Shown here piece after piece: positions 1 through 5,920 of a stretch of 44,245 nt of DNA; the first letter of the stretch is position 1, and each line of letters begins with the position of its first letter. Origin of the DNA: Halorubrum sp. Boch-26 (GTDB taxonomy: Archaea; Halobacteriota; Halobacteria; Halobacteriales; Haloferacaceae). Below the pieces are notes generated by a model. It searched no databases and was not told where the DNA came from. It was given only the letters and a program-made list of their open reading frames with translations. The translations under genes were made by a program, and so were the position numbers. The stretch covers positions 1 to 44,245 of the forward strand of contig NZ_JARANT010000011.1 in the NCBI RefSeq assembly GCF_029889805.1. Reading direction: 5' to 3'.

Positions 1-43
1 CGTGGGCCCGGTGAGGGGTATATGAGACTGGGACGCTTCGGGG

Positions 44-139
44 CAGCCGCGAGGCGGGCGCACGCTCGCTGCGCGCTTCGGTCGCTCGCGGTGCTCGCTC
101 CCTACAGTGCTTACGTCGCCTGCGCCCGCCTCGCGGCTG
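44..139. repeat. Long-armed inverted repeat
   Basis: CAGCCGCGAGGCGGGCGCA at 44-62 is repeated as its exact reverse complement at 121-139, with 58 nt between the arms. As RNA or single-stranded DNA this would fold into a 19-bp GC-rich stem. No transposase and no target duplication are visible, so I only call it a repeat; it may be a copy of a dispersed haloarchaeal intergenic palindrome. Confidence 0.8.
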
Positions 140-213
140 GGGCTTTGGCGGTGTTCACCGACGATCTGTCGGGGGGTGCGTATAACCGAGCGGCTGAGGC
201 TTTGGCGGTGTTC
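134..213. repeat. Direct repeat pair, 23 nt
   Basis: The 23 nt at 134-156 recur at 191-213 with a single mismatch (G140 versus A197); the shared core is GGCTTTGGCGGTGTTC. The repeat period is 57 nt. The first copy overlaps the right arm of the inverted repeat at 121-139. Confidence 0.75.
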
Positions 214-302
214 CACGCCGAGCCGGGAGCAACCACTTATAAGCGATCGACGGAGTCGTTGCCAGCGACGTGTCCGTACTCGTCGCGTTCTCCGCATGTC
301 AC

Positions 303-312
303 AGATTTAAGC
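303..312 (+). promoter_or_regulatory. Probable TATA box of ilvE
   Basis: AGATTTAAGC lies about 24-32 nt before the ATG at 335, the usual distance for a leaderless haloarchaeal transcript. No Shine-Dalgarno sequence is seen before the start, which fits leaderless initiation. Confidence 0.55.
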
Positions 313-334
313 CCGACCGCCGCAACCTCGGGGT

Positions 335-1264
335 ATGGGATTCGACGAGATGGACGTCGACACGATCTGGAAGAACGGGGAGTTCCTCGACTGGGAGGAC
401 GCGACGACCCACGTTCTGACCCACGCGCTCCACTACGGGAGCGGCGTGTTCGAAGGCGTCCGCTGTTACGACACGGAGCGGGGCCCGGCGGTGTTCCGGT
501 GGGAGGAGCACCTCGACCGGCTGTTCGACTCCGCGAAGATGTACGACATGGACATCGAGCACTCCCGCGAGGAGATCACCGAGGCCACCCTCGAACTCCT
601 CGACCGGCAGGACCTCGACTCCGCGTACATCCGCCCGATCGCCTACTACGGGTACGACTCCCTCGGCGTCTCGCCGAAGGACTGCCCGACCGACCTCGTG
701 CTCGCGGCGTGGCCGTGGGGCGCGTACCTCGGCGAGGAGGCCCTCGAAGAGGGCGTCGACGTGATGGTCTCCTCGTGGCGGAAACACGCCTCCTCGCAGG
801 TGCCGACCAACGTGAAGACCACCGGCCTGTACGTTAACTCCATGCTCGCGGGCGAGGAGGCTCGCCGGAACGGCTACGTCGAGGCCATCGTCCTCAACAA
901 GGAGGGGAACGTCGCGGAGGGGCCGGGCGAGAACATCTTCATGGTGAACGACGGCGAGATCTACACCACCGGCCCGGCGCAGTCCATCCTCGAGGGGATC
1001 ACCCGCGACACCGTCATCGCCCTCGCCGAGGAGCGCGGCTACGAGGTGCACGACGAGGCGGTCATCTCCCGCGGACAGCTGTACACCGCCGACGAACTGT
1101 TCTTCACCGGCTCCGCGGCCGAGGTCACCCCGATCCGCTCCGTCGACGACACCGAGATCGGCACCGGCACCCGCGGCCCGGTCACCGAGGAGCTGCAGCA
1201 GGCCTTCTTCGACCTCGTCGAGCGGCGGACGGACGACCACGACGAGTGGTTCACGTACCTGTGA
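335..1264 (+). CDS. ilvE: Branched-chain amino acid aminotransferase
   Basis: Class IV PLP-dependent transaminase of 309 aa, which interconverts Val, Leu and Ile with their 2-oxo acids using glutamate/2-oxoglutarate in the cytoplasm. The N-terminus has the family's WKNGEF and the HYGSGVFEGVRCY block near residues 28-46. The PLP-binding lysine is K161 in the NVKTTGLYVNSMLA context. The cofactor-binding stretch EGPGENIF and the late ILEGITRDTV block follow in the expected order. Length is normal for the family. The ATG at 335 is chosen because a TATA-like element lies just under 30 nt upstream; the Met six codons in is the alternative. It converges on the DUF502 gene with a 21-nt gap. Confidence 0.93.
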   Translation: MGFDEMDVDTIWKNGEFLDWEDATTHVLTHALHYGSGVFEGVRCYDTERGPAVFRWEEHLDRLFDSAKMYDMDIEHSREEITEATLELLDRQDLDSAYIRPIAYYGYDSLGVSPKDCPTDLVLAAWPWGAYLGEEALEEGVDVMVSSWRKHASSQVPTNVKTTGLYVNSMLAGEEARRNGYVEAIVLNKEGNVAEGPGENIFMVNDGEIYTTGPAQSILEGITRDTVIALAEERGYEVHDEAVISRGQLYTADELFFTGSAAEVTPIRSVDDTEIGTGTRGPVTEELQQAFFDLVERRTDDHDEWFTYL

Positions 1265-1285
1265 GCTGACGGGAGACCGCCCCGA

Positions 1286-1990
1286 TCAGTCGTTTCCGGC
1301 GTCCGACGACGGGCGCTCCGTCTCGCCCGGCGTGCCGTCGGTGCGAACGCCGCCGACGCCGCCCGAGCGGTGAGTACTGCCCTCCGGCGGCGACTCCTCC
1401 TCGACGGGCACCTGATGGGCCGACTCGGCGAAACCGGCCGAGAGGACGCGGGTCATCCCCTCCTCGACGCTCTCGCCGGTCTCCGTGACGCGCTCCGGTT
1501 CGACCTCGATGACGAAGCCGGTGGTGATGTTCGGAGCCGTCGGCATGAACAAGACGATCTTGCCGTCGCGGGTCTTCTTTCCGGTCCGGAACGCCGTCAT
1601 GCGGATCCCCGGCCACGTCTCGATGTAGACCGGGCTCTGGAGCTCGTCGGTCCCGGAGACGGCCGTCTCGATCGCGAGCTTGGAGGCGTTGTACACCACG
1701 CGCAGCGCGGGGATCCGGTTGATCGCGCCGTCGACGACGGACTCGGCCAGCCGCCCAAACGTCGTTCGCATGAAGTAGCCGACCGCGAGGACGACGGTCG
1801 CGAACACCGCGAGCGCGATGATAACCCGTGAGATCGGCTCTAACGGACCGGGAATGATCGCCGGCTGGAGCCCTTCGATGAGGGGTATCGAGGCGATGTA
1901 TCGGTAGATCCACTGAATGACGAGGAGGAGGACGAGGAGGGGTGCCAACACGATGAGCCCGCTGGCGAAGTCGCGTTTCCACGTGGACAT
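1286..1990 (-). CDS. DUF502 family membrane protein
   Basis: 234-aa protein with two clear hydrophobic helices near the N-terminus (about residues 10-29 and 54-74) joined by a short external or internal loop, followed by a soluble domain and a low-complexity Pro/Glu/Gly/Thr-rich tail (about 195-234). The segment NRIPALRVVYNASKLA and the following YIETWPG and FMPTAPN motifs are typical of DUF502 proteins found in bacteria and archaea. The biochemical role is unknown. The gene stands alone, tail-to-tail with ilvE. The start ATG is followed by the charged TWKRDF and then the first helix, as expected for this family. Confidence 0.8.
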   Translation of the reverse strand: MSTWKRDFASGLIVLAPLLVLLLVIQWIYRYIASIPLIEGLQPAIIPGPLEPISRVIIALAVFATVVLAVGYFMRTTFGRLAESVVDGAINRIPALRVVYNASKLAIETAVSGTDELQSPVYIETWPGIRMTAFRTGKKTRDGKIVLFMPTAPNITTGFVIEVEPERVTETGESVEEGMTRVLSAGFAESAHQVPVEEESPPEGSTHRSGGVGGVRTDGTPGETERPSSDAGND

Positions 1991-2079
1991 CTATCGAGTT
2001 GGTATGTGGTGGCGACCCTTAAGAGGGCTTCCACGTGCGGGCCCGATTCGGAGCGGGGTGACCGACCCGCGATCCTCCG

Positions 2080-2919
2080 TCACCGACCCACGACCGCCCG
2101 CAGGGCGAACGTCAGGTTCTCCTTGCGTTCGCGGACGCGCCGGGAGAAGTACGAGAGCCACTTGTCGCCGTACGGCGCGTACTGGACCACGTCGACGCCC
2201 TGCGCGGCGAGATCGCGCTGGGCGTCCTCGCGCACGCCCATCAGCATCTGGACCTCGTAGTCGGTGCCGTGTTCCAGAGCGAGCCGGTCGGCCAGCGCGA
2301 TCATCGCGGGGTCGTGGCTGCCGACGGCGACTCCCCTATCCCGGCGCTCGAAGAGGAAGCGGAGATCCTCGCGGTACGCCTCGTCGACGCGGGACTTCTC
2401 CGTATACGCGATCGACGCCGGCTCGTCGTACGCCCCCTTCACGAGGCGGAGCTTCCCGGGTACGTCGACGAGGCGCCCGAGGTCCTCGCGGGTCCGTTTG
2501 AGGTTCGACTGCACGCACTGTCCGACGCTCCACGGGTACTCGGCCGCGATCGATTCGAAGGCGTCGAGGGTGGCGTCGGTGGTGTCGGCGTCTTCCATGT
2601 CACACCAGACGAAGGCGTCGCGCTCGTGAGCGCGAGCGACGATCTCGCGGTAGTGGTCCTCGAACAGGTCCGCCGACACGCCGAGGCCGATCTGGGAGGG
2701 TTTCACCGAGAGACAGGCGTCGAGACCGCTGTCGGCGATGTCGTCCACCAGCGCGAGGTACGTATCGACGTCGGCGCGGGCGGCCGTCGGGTCGTCGTAG
2801 TGCTCGCCGAGCAGGTTGACGATGACCGAGACGCCGTCCCCGTTGCACGTTCGGACGTGGTCGAGGGCTTCCGGGACGCTCTCGCCGGCGACGAATCGCC
2901 GTGCGATCGGAGGGATCAT
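2080..2919 (-). CDS. Proline dehydrogenase
   Basis: FAD-dependent enzyme of 279 aa oxidising L-proline to pyrroline-5-carboxylate, the first step of proline catabolism. The beta/alpha-barrel motifs are visible: [72 protein letters not shown] and the substrate-binding [12 protein letters not shown] near the C-terminus. It is a stand-alone domain, without the P5C dehydrogenase fused in bacterial PutA, as is usual for haloarchaea. The open frame runs about 100 codons further upstream, but that extension crosses the carS start and promoter. I therefore choose the Met at 2919 ([13 protein letters not shown]), which matches the usual haloarchaeal N-terminus. Confidence 0.9.
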   Translation of the reverse strand: MIPPIARRFVAGESVPEALDHVRTCNGDGVSVIVNLLGEHYDDPTAARADVDTYLALVDDIADSGLDACLSVKPSQIGLGVSADLFEDHYREIVARAHERDAFVWCDMEDADTTDATLDAFESIAAEYPWSVGQCVQSNLKRTREDLGRLVDVPGKLRLVKGAYDEPASIAYTEKSRVDEAYREDLRFLFERRDRGVAVGSHDPAMIALADRLALEHGTDYEVQMLMGVREDAQRDLAAQGVDVVQYAPYGDKWLSYFSRRVRERKENLTFALRAVVGR

Positions 2920-2991
2920 ATCGGATCTGGGAGCGGCGACGACTTCACTGTTGTCGAATCGAGGGGTTCGATGTCGGTCGGCGCGGATCCG

Positions 2992-3001
2992 TGATTTATA
3001 T
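2992..3001 (+). promoter_or_regulatory. TATA box of carS
   Basis: GATTTATATC sits about 25-34 nt upstream of the ATG at 3026, a textbook archaeal position for a leaderless mRNA. It also decides the carS start, since an upstream in-frame extension would place the TATA box inside the gene. Confidence 0.7.
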
Positions 3002-3025
3002 CCCCCCAACGGCTGTGGACCGCGT

Positions 3026-3568
3026 ATGATCGGTTCGCTCGTCGCGACGGCGTTCTGGGCGATGGTGCCCGCGTACGTGCCCAACAACGCCGCGGTGCTC
3101 GCCGGCGGCGGCCGCCCCATCGACGGCGGCCGCGAGTGGCGCGGGGCCCGCCTGCTCGGCGACGGGAAGACGTGGCGCGGGACGGCGGTCGGCACCCTCA
3201 CGGGCGTCGTCCTCGCGCTCGCGCTCAACCGTCTTCACGACTCGGCCAGCGCCGCCCTCGGCGTCGACCTCCCGACGTTCGCGCTCCCCGCGGCGGTCGC
3301 GCTCGCGTTCGGCGCGATGTGCGGCGACATCGGCGCCTCCTTCCTCAAGCGCCGGTCCGGCCGCGAGCGCGGCGCCGCGTTCCCCGGACTGGACCAACTC
3401 GACTTCGTCGTCGGAGCGCTGCTCGCCGTCTTCGTCGTCGACACCGACTGGGCGCTCGCGGTGTTCACCCCGTCAGTCCTCGCGGTCGTCCTCGTGATGA
3501 CGCCCGTCCTCCACGTGGTCACGAACGTCGGCGCGTACGGCCTCGGCCTGAAGAACGAGCCGTGGTAG
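3026..3568 (+). CDS. carS: CDP-archaeol synthase
   Basis: 180-aa integral membrane enzyme (former DUF46) that activates digeranylgeranylglyceryl phosphate with CTP to give CDP-archaeol, the branch point to polar ether lipid head groups. Visible features are the N-terminal helix with [17 protein letters not shown], the family signature LGDGKTWRG (residues 44-52), [18 protein letters not shown] on the next cytoplasmic loop, [12 protein letters not shown], and about five hydrophobic helices. Length is normal. The start is fixed by the TATA box at 2992-3001. A second enzyme of the same ether-lipid pathway (GGGP synthase) lies 7 kb downstream. carS converges with the small membrane gene at 3588. 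Confidence 0.93.
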   Translation: MIGSLVATAFWAMVPAYVPNNAAVLAGGGRPIDGGREWRGARLLGDGKTWRGTAVGTLTGVVLALALNRLHDSASAALGVDLPTFALPAAVALAFGAMCGDIGASFLKRRSGRERGAAFPGLDQLDFVVGALLAVFVVDTDWALAVFTPSVLAVVLVMTPVLHVVTNVGAYGLGLKNEPW

Positions 3569-3587
3569 GCGCGACGCAGGGACCGAC

Positions 3588-3863
3588 TCACCGGAGGAAC
3601 GACCGGAGTAAGACGACGAATCCGCAGGCCAGCGCGACGGACTCGGCGACGTGAACCTGCGTGAGCGTCAGGCCGGTGAGCTGGTAGAGGAACCCCTCGA
3701 TGAGAACGCCGAACGTGATGGACGCGAATCCGATCGTCGCGTCGCGAAGATAGCGCGTCTCCTCGCGAAGATAGGCGCGAAAACTGACCGCGGTCGTCGC
3801 GAGTCCCAAGGAGAGGAGGACGGCGCGGGTGAGCGTCAGGACGCTCGCCCAGTCGCCGGTCAC
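3588..3863 (-). CDS. Small DUF7521-like membrane protein (second copy)
   Basis: 91-aa protein with three predicted hydrophobic segments (about residues 7-27, 40-60 and 68-88) separated by short charged loops (RAYLREETRYLRD). It resembles the neighbouring 99-aa protein: both have a helix-Arg/Tyr loop-helix layout and the block IGF...TFG/TVGSVLEG, so the pair looks like an ancient duplication. I assign both to the haloarchaeal DUF7521 group from memory; function is unknown. The GTG start overlaps the stop of the upstream gene by 4 nt (GTGA), so the two are translationally coupled and belong to the operon headed by the HTH regulator. Confidence 0.75.
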   Translation of the reverse strand: MTGDWASVLTLTRAVLLSLGLATTAVSFRAYLREETRYLRDATIGFASITFGVLIEGFLYQLTGLTLTQVHVAESVALACGFVVLLRSFLR

Positions 3864-4159
3864 GGTGCATCACCCCCGCTCGGCCGGTCGGAGAACCGAC
3901 CGTGCAACGAGTACAGGATTACGAGCATCCCAACGGCGACGAGACCGGTCTGGATCGTCCCCGCTAAGAAGATCGACAGACCGATCACGTCGAAGAGGAC
4001 CCCTTCGAGCACCGAGCCGACAGTGATGAAGAGGAAGCCGATGGCCACGTACAGCATCGGTTCGCTTCCGTAGGCTCTGTATCCGTTGTACGCCTGTTTC
4101 GTTATTAACAGCCCTAATCCGACCGTGATGAACTTCGCGATGACGAGTTCGATGTGCAT
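3860..4159 (-). CDS. Small DUF7521-like membrane protein (first copy)
   Basis: 99-aa hydrophobic protein with three predicted helices: an N-terminal one (ELVIAKFITVGLGLLI), a middle one (MLYVAIGFLFITVGSVLEG) and a third near residues 62-84 (SIFLAGTIQTGLVAVGMLVIL), ending in a polar tail. The frame remains open further upstream, but that part overlaps the regulator gene in another frame; the ATG at 4159 follows the regulator stop by 2 nt and is the natural start. It forms an operon with the HTH gene in front and the paralogue behind. The product may form a membrane complex with its paralogue and signal to, or be controlled by, the regulator; that is inference. Confidence 0.8.
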   Translation of the reverse strand: MHIELVIAKFITVGLGLLITKQAYNGYRAYGSEPMLYVAIGFLFITVGSVLEGVLFDVIGLSIFLAGTIQTGLVAVGMLVILYSLHGRFSDRPSGGDAP

Positions 4160-4161
4160 TG

Positions 4162-4512
4162 TTATAGCTCCCTGATGTCGCTCCAGATGCGTGAAAACCG
4201 CTGTGCGGCGTCCTCGCGGATGTGGACGTTGACATCGATCGTGCCGCCGTCGACATCGATGTCGAGGTGGTCGATGTTCGCCACGAAGACGCTGTGGTGG
4301 CTCCCGTCCGGCTCGATCTGTGTCCGTTCGACCAAGAGGTCGTGGGCGACCATCTCCTCCGCTCGCCGATAGATGGTCGAGAGCGCGACATCGCACTCGT
4401 CGCTGAGCTCCTTGGCAGACAGCGGCTCGCGACTCGTCGCGGCCAGAACCTGTCGGACGCGCTCTTGGCCGAGGAGTTCGAGGAGCTCGTCGTTGCTACC
4501 GTCTGTTGACAC
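4162..4512 (-). CDS. Winged-HTH transcriptional regulator (ArsR-like)
   Basis: 116-aa DNA-binding protein. An ArsR-like helix-turn-helix occupies residues ~8-60, with the recognition part AKELSDECDVALSTIYRRAEEM, followed by a beta-rich C-terminal half (FVANIDHLDIDVDGGTIDVNV). I chose the GTG at 4512 because GGAGGT (complement of 4519-4524) lies six nt before it, a good Shine-Dalgarno, and a TATA-like element lies at 4551-4558. Longer starts (a GTG 11 codons upstream, or ATG at 4656) would remove that leader. It heads the operon with two small membrane proteins and faces the blue-copper gene, with an operator-like palindrome between them. Confidence 0.82.
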   Translation of the reverse strand: MSTDGSNDELLELLGQERVRQVLAATSREPLSAKELSDECDVALSTIYRRAEEMVAHDLLVERTQIEPDGSHHSVFVANIDHLDIDVDGGTIDVNVHIREDAAQRFSRIWSDIREL

Positions 4513-4518
4513 AGAGAT

Positions 4519-4524
4519 ACCTCC
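4519..4524 (-). promoter_or_regulatory. Shine-Dalgarno deciding the regulator start
   Basis: The minus strand reads GGAGGT here, six nt upstream of the GTG at 4512. Strong Shine-Dalgarno sequences are uncommon before first genes in this window, so this one discriminates between the competing starts of the HTH gene. Confidence 0.6.
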
Positions 4525-4549
4525 GGATACCACTAGTGACTGTCGAGTT

Positions 4550-4559
4550 GTAATATAAG
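4550..4559 (-). promoter_or_regulatory. TATA box of the HTH/DUF7521 operon
   Basis: The minus strand reads CTTATATTAC, ending about 38 nt before the chosen GTG start. This predicts a short leader of roughly 10-15 nt that carries the Shine-Dalgarno at 4519-4524. Confidence 0.55.
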
Positions 4560-4563
4560 AGCC

Positions 4564-4584
4564 GTTTTGCGTCGCGTGCAAAAC
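4564..4584. promoter_or_regulatory. Operator-like inverted repeat
   Basis: GTTTTGC (4564-4570) and its exact reverse complement GCAAAAC (4578-4584) are separated by 7 nt, centre to centre about 14 nt. The site lies immediately upstream of the TATA box of the HTH operon and in front of the divergent copper-protein gene, where a dimeric winged-HTH protein could control both directions. Binding by the adjacent regulator is inference. Confidence 0.5.
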
Positions 4585-4640
4585 AGGGAGCCCGTCTATG
4601 ATACTCCCCCCTGTACTCTCAGGTGGAGAGGTATCCGACA

Positions 4641-5276
4641 ATGACAAACCGATCACACTACACGCGTCGGCAGATTGTACAGCTGTCGAGTGCCGCTGCG
4701 GCCGTCGGCCTCGCCGGGTGTTCGGGGGTGTCGACGGGCGGCGACGGAGCGGAGTCGGAGACCGCCGACACGTCCGGAGACGACCACGACGAGGAGGGCG
4801 GCCACGACGAGGAGGGCGGCCACGAGACCGTGGGCGAGCCCACCGCGACCGCGGAGGTCGGGGTGAACACGACCGACGACGGCGAGGCGCACTTCGGCCC
4901 GCACGTCACGCGGGTCGAGGCCGATGGCACCGTCACGTGGGTGCTCGAGAGCGGGAGCCACACCGCGACGGCGTATCACCCGGACAACGACCAGCCGCAG
5001 CTCGTGCCGGACGGGACCGAGCCCTGGGACAGCGGAATGCTCTCGGAAGAGGGGGAGACGTTCGAGCACACGTTCGAGACCGAGGGCGTCTACCACTACT
5101 ACTGCGCTCCCCACGAGACCGGCGGGATGATCGGCAGCGTCATCGTCGGCGAACCGGACGCACACGAGCAGCCCGCGCTCGATGACCCACCGGAAGACAA
5201 GCCGCATGCCGTCCGCGAGAAGATAACGGAACTCAACCAGATGTGCAACGAGGCCCTCGGACAGGGGCACGACTGA
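4641..5276 (+). CDS. Halocyanin-like blue-copper lipoprotein
   Basis: 211-aa exported cupredoxin, probably a membrane-anchored electron carrier on the outer cell surface. The N-terminus has a twin-arginine signal (YTRRQIVQL), a hydrophobic core and a lipobox LAGC at about residue 28, so it should be cleaved and lipid-anchored at Cys. An acidic His-rich linker contains HDEEGG twice. The type 1 copper ligands are visible as SGSHTATAYH and, near the C-terminus, YYCAPHETGGMIG (Cys, His, Met). A 40-residue tail follows the cupredoxin fold. The ATG at 4641 is preceded by a purine-rich AGGTGGAGAGG; a Met six codons upstream is the alternative. It is divergent from the HTH operon. Confidence 0.88.
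   Translation: MTNRSHYTRRQIVQLSSAAAAVGLAGCSGVSTGGDGAESETADTSGDDHDEEGGHDEEGGHETVGEPTATAEVGVNTTDDGEAHFGPHVTRVEADGTVTWVLESGSHTATAYHPDNDQPQLVPDGTEPWDSGMLSEEGETFEHTFETEGVYHYYCAPHETGGMIGSVIVGEPDAHEQPALDDPPEDKPHAVREKITELNQMCNEALGQGHD
4784..4819 (+). repeat. 18-bp tandem repeat inside the copper-protein gene
   Basis: CACGACGAGGAGGGCGGC occurs twice in tandem and is followed by a third CACGAG, encoding HDEEGG-HDEEGG-HE. It sits in the linker between the lipobox and the cupredoxin domain and adds a His/Asp/Glu cluster that could bind metal. Confidence 0.7.
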
Positions 5277-5351
5277 GCCGAATTATCCATCTTTCGGCGA
5301 GGATATCGATCGTTCGTGCGCATCTCGGCAGCGAGATGGGAAGCGTGAGAA

Positions 5352-5361
5352 GATATTTATA
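5352..5361 (+). promoter_or_regulatory. TATA box of the 60-aa zinc-finger gene
   Basis: ATATTTATAC lies about 25-34 nt before the ATG at 5386. A shorter ATG at 5382 is closed after three codons (ATGCATGTCTAG in another frame), so the leaderless start is most likely 5386. Confidence 0.65.
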
Positions 5362-5385
5362 CTCGCGTGCCATTCACTAACATGC

Positions 5386-5568
5386 ATGTCTAGTAGTGCA
5401 CCCAGCTCGGACGACGACGTGCTCGACGAGTTCCTCTCCGACCGCGGCCACGAGACAGAGATCGCACGCTGGGAGCGATCCTATAACAAGCTCCAATGTC
5501 CGGAGTGTGGTGCACTCCATCCAGAGGGAACGGCGCGGTGTAACGTCTGCGACTGGCGCCCGACCTGA
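5386..5568 (+). CDS. Zinc-finger microprotein, HVO_0416-type
   Basis: 60-aa protein with a single zinc ribbon made of CPECG (residues ~38-42) and CNVC (~52-55), preceded by an acidic N-terminal region (DDDVLDEFLSDRGHETE) and a conserved-looking WERSYNKLQ. The order of an acidic helix, WERSYNK and then CPECG...C.VC resembles the haloarchaeal HVO_0416 family of small zinc-finger proteins, recognised from memory. The molecular function is unknown; such microproteins are often regulators or adaptor proteins. It is monocistronic, with its own TATA box. Confidence 0.82.
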   Translation: MSSSAPSSDDDVLDEFLSDRGHETEIARWERSYNKLQCPECGALHPEGTARCNVCDWRPT

Positions 5569-5622
5569 CGCCGACGACGGCGCACGGGCGGTGAGCGGTT
5601 TTCTTTCGGTGGTACTCGGCGG

Positions 5623-5632
5623 CAGTATTATG
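5623..5632 (+). promoter_or_regulatory. TATA-like element of the DUF7563 gene
   Basis: AGTATTATGT is centred about 30 nt before the ATG at 5657. This supports the shorter start (MPTCQNC) over the in-frame ATG nine codons upstream, which would overlap this element. Confidence 0.45.
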
Positions 5633-5656
5633 TGGGATCACTCGATAGTGACGATT

Positions 5657-5815
5657 ATGCCGACCTGCCAGAACTGCGGTTCGTTCGTCACGACCGATTA
5701 CGTTCGGGTGTTCACCCCGAACGAGGTCGACCGTCCCCGCGTCTGCCCCGCCTGTGAGGATCTCGTCCGCGACGGTGCCGACGTTCGAGAAGCGCGCGCG
5801 ACCCGAAGCAACTGA
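5657..5815 (+). CDS. Zinc-ribbon microprotein, DUF7563-like
   Basis: 52-aa protein with two Cys pairs: CQNC at residues 4-7 and CPAC at about 31-34, forming a compact zinc ribbon. Between them lies the block FVTTDYVRVFTPNEVDRPRV, and a basic helix ends the protein. The pattern matches the haloarchaeal DUF7563 group as I recall it. No function is known. It is the second zinc microprotein in a row, each with its own promoter-like element, and lies just before the helicase gene. Confidence 0.82.
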   Translation: MPTCQNCGSFVTTDYVRVFTPNEVDRPRVCPACEDLVRDGADVREARATRSN

Positions 5816-5885
5816 TCGGTAGACGACAGGATTGATCTGTCAGACGATGGAATCGTAGGGTTTCGACCGGATCGGCCCCGAGCCA

Positions 5886-5896
5886 CGGCGTTTAAG
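5886..5896 (+). promoter_or_regulatory. TATA-like element of the helicase operon
   Basis: GCGTTTAAGGA lies about 25-35 nt before the ATG at 5921, consistent with a leaderless or nearly leaderless helicase mRNA. Confidence 0.5.
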
Positions 5897-5920
5897 GAGA
5901 ACCGGGATCAGGGATAGATA

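Larger units (their letters stand above)
1..334. other. Gene-free, repeat-rich intergenic region
   Basis: I see no convincing gene in these 334 nt. The region holds a 19-bp perfect inverted repeat (44-62 and 121-139), a 23-nt direct repeat (134-156 and 191-213, one mismatch), and the promoter of the aminotransferase gene at its right end. TTATAA at 235-240 is TATA-like, but no supported gene starts after it at the right distance. Open frames across the region have no recognisable protein features and pass straight through the repeats. Confidence 0.6.

Noticed and set aside
299-1240. 313-aa open frame on the minus strand
   Set aside because: It is antisense to the complete ilvE gene, and its Val/Leu/Asp/Gly-rich translation has no motif.
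2920-3228. N-terminal extension of proline dehydrogenase
   Set aside because: It crosses the carS start and TATA box on the other strand and is Pro/Arg-rich, unlike the family N-terminus MIPPIARRF.
3136-3654. 172-aa open frame overlapping carS
   Set aside because: Arg/Pro-rich shadow of carS in another frame, without the hydrophobic helices of the true product.
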